Shown: piece by piece, positions 52,524-54,493 of the stretch | Layout: each line of letters begins with the position of its first letter | Position numbering within the stretch: position 1 is the first letter of the stretch | Source of the DNA: Candidatus Altimarinota bacterium | GTDB lineage: Bacteria; Patescibacteriota; Gracilibacteria; UBA1369; LOWO2-01-FULL-3 | Reading direction: 5' to 3' | Length of the DNA stretch: 54,493 nucleotides | NCBI GenBank assembly: GCA_023231115.1 | Contig: JALNWA010000007.1 | Coordinates: 1-54,493, forward strand | Notes under the pieces: model-generated | What the model saw: only the letters and a program-made list of their open reading frames with translations | Told to the model about the DNA's origin: nothing | Database searches by the model: none | Program-made: the position numbers and the translations under genes

Positions 52524-52860
52524 ACATATTTGAACACATGCAAGGCTAGACGCCAAAGGATCTAGGATGGCAAATTTTTTTTAGTTGATTTTTAATCGAA
52601 AGAAGATTTAAATAGAAATTTAATAAAATAGGAACATAAATCATCCCACAAAAACAAAAACAAAAACTCGCAACATCTTCTTCCCATAATTCTCTTTTAA
52701 TACCTCAAACACTCTGATATCATTTAAAGCACCCACTAGATATAGTATGCCAAACAAAAAACGGCTACTATATATGGAAAATCCTCATTCCTATGGGAAA
52801 TGTCTCCTGCGCCAAAAAACGCAGGCGTAAAAACAACAAAACAATAACCTCTTAAGCCCA
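52524..52860. other. Intergenic region between the methyltransferase-like gene and the reductase gene
   Basis: No coding frame is credible here. Contents from left to right: an imperfect stem CTAGA/TCTAG (52546-52565) followed by TTTTTTTT (52575-52582 region), resembling a terminator for the plus strand with no obvious upstream gene; AT-rich sequence; a possible extended -10 TGATATCAT (52715-52723); the paired NrdR-like boxes (52733-52780); and a leader hairpin CCTGCG/CGCAGG (52806-52825) with a second weak one before it. A cobalamin riboswitch was looked for and not seen. Confidence 0.6.
52733..52780 (+). promoter_or_regulatory. Paired NrdR boxes upstream of the class II ribonucleotide reductase
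   Basis: Box 1 at 52733-52748 matches 13 of 16 bases of the consensus ACACTATATATAGTGT; box 2 at 52765-52780 matches 10 of 16, including the central CTATATAT. Their starts are 32 bp apart, about three helix turns, the usual spacing of NrdR box pairs. A possible promoter (TGATATCAT) ends 10 bp upstream, so bound NrdR would block early transcription. Confidence 0.7.
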
Positions 52861-54493
52861 TGTCACCTATCAAAAAAATAAAGAAAAGAAATGGCTCCAT
52901 TGTAGACTTCGATCAAGCCAAAATTACTGAAGCAATATGGAAAGCCGCAAATTCGGTGGGCGGAGAAAAAACTGAAGTTGCAGAACAAATATCAAATCAA
53001 GTGTCGGCAGTTCTTGAAGTCTTTTTCAAAGATGAAAGCAATATTCCTACAGTCGAGCAAATCCAAGATTTGGTTGAGAAAATTTTGATAGAAGGAGGAC
53101 ACGCAAAAACAGCAAAAGCATACATTTTATACAGAGAACAGCACAAAAACATTCGTTATACACAAGAAGAAGTTTTAAACGGGAAAACAACAAAACTTCC
53201 ATTTAGCCTAAACGCTCTAAAAGTTTTGGCGGGAAGATATCTACAAAGAAATGAAAAAGGAGAAGTAATAGAATCACCAGAAGAAATGTTCTCAAGAGTC
53301 GCAGGAGCACTTGCAAGCGTTGAGAAACAATACGGAAAAAGCGAACAAGAAGTTGAAGAATTTGCAGAAAATTTTAGAGATATTCTCTACAACTTTCAAT
53401 TTATTCCTGCAGGACGCACACTTGCAAACGCAGGAGGAAAAACAAAACTCGTTGCAAACTGTATTGTTCTACACGCAGAAGACAGCATGCGCGGAATTTT
53501 CGACACATTACGAGACGCATCACTTCTCCAACAAGCGGGATCAGGACTTGGATTTCCATGGCATCTTCTTCGACCGGCAGGAACACGTGCCAGCGCGACA
53601 CAGGGAGTTGCATCAGGCCCTGTTTCGTTCATGAAAGTTTACAACGAAGCATTCGGCGTCATAAAACAACAAGGCCGTCACGGCGCAAATATGGGAGTCA
53701 TGAGAATTGATCATCCGGATATTTTGGAATTCATTGAATCAAAATGGGAAGAAGGCACACTTGTAAATTTCAACATTTCAGTAGCACTTACAGACGAATT
53801 CATGCAACAAGTCGAAAGCGGTTCAAAAGAACCATGGATGTGTGAATACAAAGGCCAAAAAATGAAACCACGAAGAGTTGTTAGAAACAAAAGAGGTGCA
53901 TTCATTGAGGCAATTGAAGAAACAATTACAGCTTCTGAATTAATGGACAAAATCATTAATTCGGCTTGGAGAAACGGCGAACCGGGAGTCCTTTTCCCTG
54001 ACGCCGCAAACAGAACAAACCCTATTCCGGTACTAGGCAGACTTGAAGCCACAAATCCATGCGGAGAACAATGGCTTCATGACGGAGATGTTTGTAATTT
54101 GGGATCAATCAATTTAGGAAAATTCGTAAAAGACGGAAAAGTTGAAGAAGAAAAATTAAAACACGTAGTAAAAATGGGAGTCCGCCTTCTTGATAACGTA
54201 ATCGACATGTCAGATTTCCCTGTCGAAAAAATAAACAAAGTATTCAGAAACAACAGAAGAGTGGGACTTGGAATAATGGGCTTCGCAGATATGCTTTATC
54301 AACTAAGAATCCCCTACAACTGCGAACAAGGCTTTGCCACAGCAAAAAGAGTAATGCATTTGGTAAACACAACCGCACATGATTATTCAGAAGAAATAGC
54401 AAAAGAAAAAGGAACATTTCCAAACTGGGAAATTTCAATATTCGGACCAAAAGGTAAAAACAGAAAACAAAGAAATGCGGCTTTGACAACAGT
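52861..54493 (+). CDS. nrdJ: Adenosylcobalamin-dependent (class II) ribonucleotide reductase with ATP-cone (3' end cut by window edge)
   Basis: The frame is open from the ATG at 52861 to the window end (544 codons). Residues 1-95 are an ATP-cone (IKKRNGSIVDFDQAKITEAIWKAA... GHAKTAKAYILYREQHKNIR), the allosteric activity site. The catalytic barrel follows: FIPAGRTLANAGG, NCIVLHAEDSMRGIFDTLRDASLLQQAGSGLGFPWHLLRPAGT, ATQGVASGPVSFMKVYN, GANMGVMRIDHPDILEFIESK and the active-site NPCGEQ near residue 400. The QQAGSGLGF and GANMGVMRIDHPDI forms are those of the class II branch. It makes deoxyribonucleotides; B12 must be obtained or made elsewhere. Confidence 0.92.

Noticed and set aside
52524..52860. 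Cobalamin riboswitch upstream of the class II reductase
   Set aside because: No B12-box-like GCCACTG core or long structured leader; NrdR-type boxes explain the region better.
53311..53634. Plus-strand 107-codon frame and the opposite-strand frames at 53.4-53.6 kb
   Set aside because: Out-of-frame shadows of the conserved reductase catalytic domain.
1..54493. UGA recoded as glycine (Gracilibacteria/Absconditabacteria code)
   Set aside because: TGA ends queE, secA, rpmH and the 44134 gene at the expected family lengths, several with ATGA overlaps; no conserved Gly falls on an in-frame TGA.
1..54493. CRISPR arrays, insertion sequences, prophage genes
   Set aside because: No regularly spaced direct repeats, transposase or integrase motifs, or phage structural genes were seen on either strand.

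Overview
The window looks like chromosomal DNA of a Candidate Phyla Radiation (Patescibacteria) bacterium, perhaps Peregrinibacteria-like. It is AT-rich with tightly packed genes, a high share of genes without recognisable function, CPR-type modules (arrays of small two-helix pilins, RNHCP protein, EF-Tu-domain-2-like protein) and weak Shine-Dalgarno use. UGA is a normal stop: several genes end in TGA, including ATGA overlaps (queE/queC, rpmH/rnpA, the 44134 gene/ackA), which argues against the UGA-Gly code of Gracilibacteria/Absconditabacteria. The lineage call is an inference. No IS element, prophage or CRISPR array was seen.

Layout. 1-5000 (mostly minus): a truncated HtrA-like protease, an MgtC/DUF4010 membrane protein, an acidic orphan protein, ribosomal protein L28 and a lipoprotein. 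5000-6850: queE-queC-queF for 7-deazaguanine synthesis, ending in a 44-residue basic peptide. 6855-10564: folC, then a divisome stretch (ftsQ/divIB, sbp/DUF1290) and two CPR-type orphans. 10.6-14.4 kb: pilT followed by five tandem paralogous VirB2/TrbC-like pilin genes. 14.4-21.8 kb (minus): metG and a type IV pilus operon (PilN-, PilO- and PilC-like proteins, three prepilins, PilX-like). 21.8-27.6 kb: RNHCP protein, tilS, ftsH, hsp20, galU, a TPR protein and a transglutaminase-like protein. 27.6-31.6 kb: a HicAB toxin-antitoxin pair with a visible operator, ftcD, RNase P RNA, a polyprenyl-phosphate sugar transferase and an acidic orphan. 31.6-39.1 kb: secA, an anchored surface protein, a PurS-PurL fusion and purQ. 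39.1-47.8 kb: ftsK, gltX, a zinc-ribbon protein, a PHP phosphoesterase, an EF-Tu-D2-like protein, ackA and a pseudo-PP2C/beta-propeller membrane protein. 47.9-51.6 kb: rpmH-rnpA-yidC-jag, an SLH-RlpA fusion, a small FtsL-like membrane protein and tRNA-Glu. 51.6-54.5 kb: a methyltransferase-like protein and the start of a class II ribonucleotide reductase behind paired NrdR boxes.

Functionally, most genes serve information processing (L28, L34, RNase P RNA and protein, MetG, GltX, TilS, queuosine genes), cell envelope and division (FtsQ, Sbp, FtsK, SecA, YidC, FtsH, RlpA) and surface appendages (type IV pili plus the pilin array). The central-metabolism genes are few: one purine step, acetate kinase, UDP-glucose synthesis, folate glutamylation and ribonucleotide reduction.

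The most unusual signals are: (1) a 118-bp inverted repeat inside the first codons of purQ, whose left arm is an inverted copy of purQ's own start; (2) the pilT plus five-pilin array; (3) a degenerate PP2C domain joined through one membrane helix to a propeller; (4) recurrent extended -10 promoters (TGnTATAAT), two of which would give leaderless mRNAs; (5) complete promoter/operator architectures for hicAB and the reductase gene.
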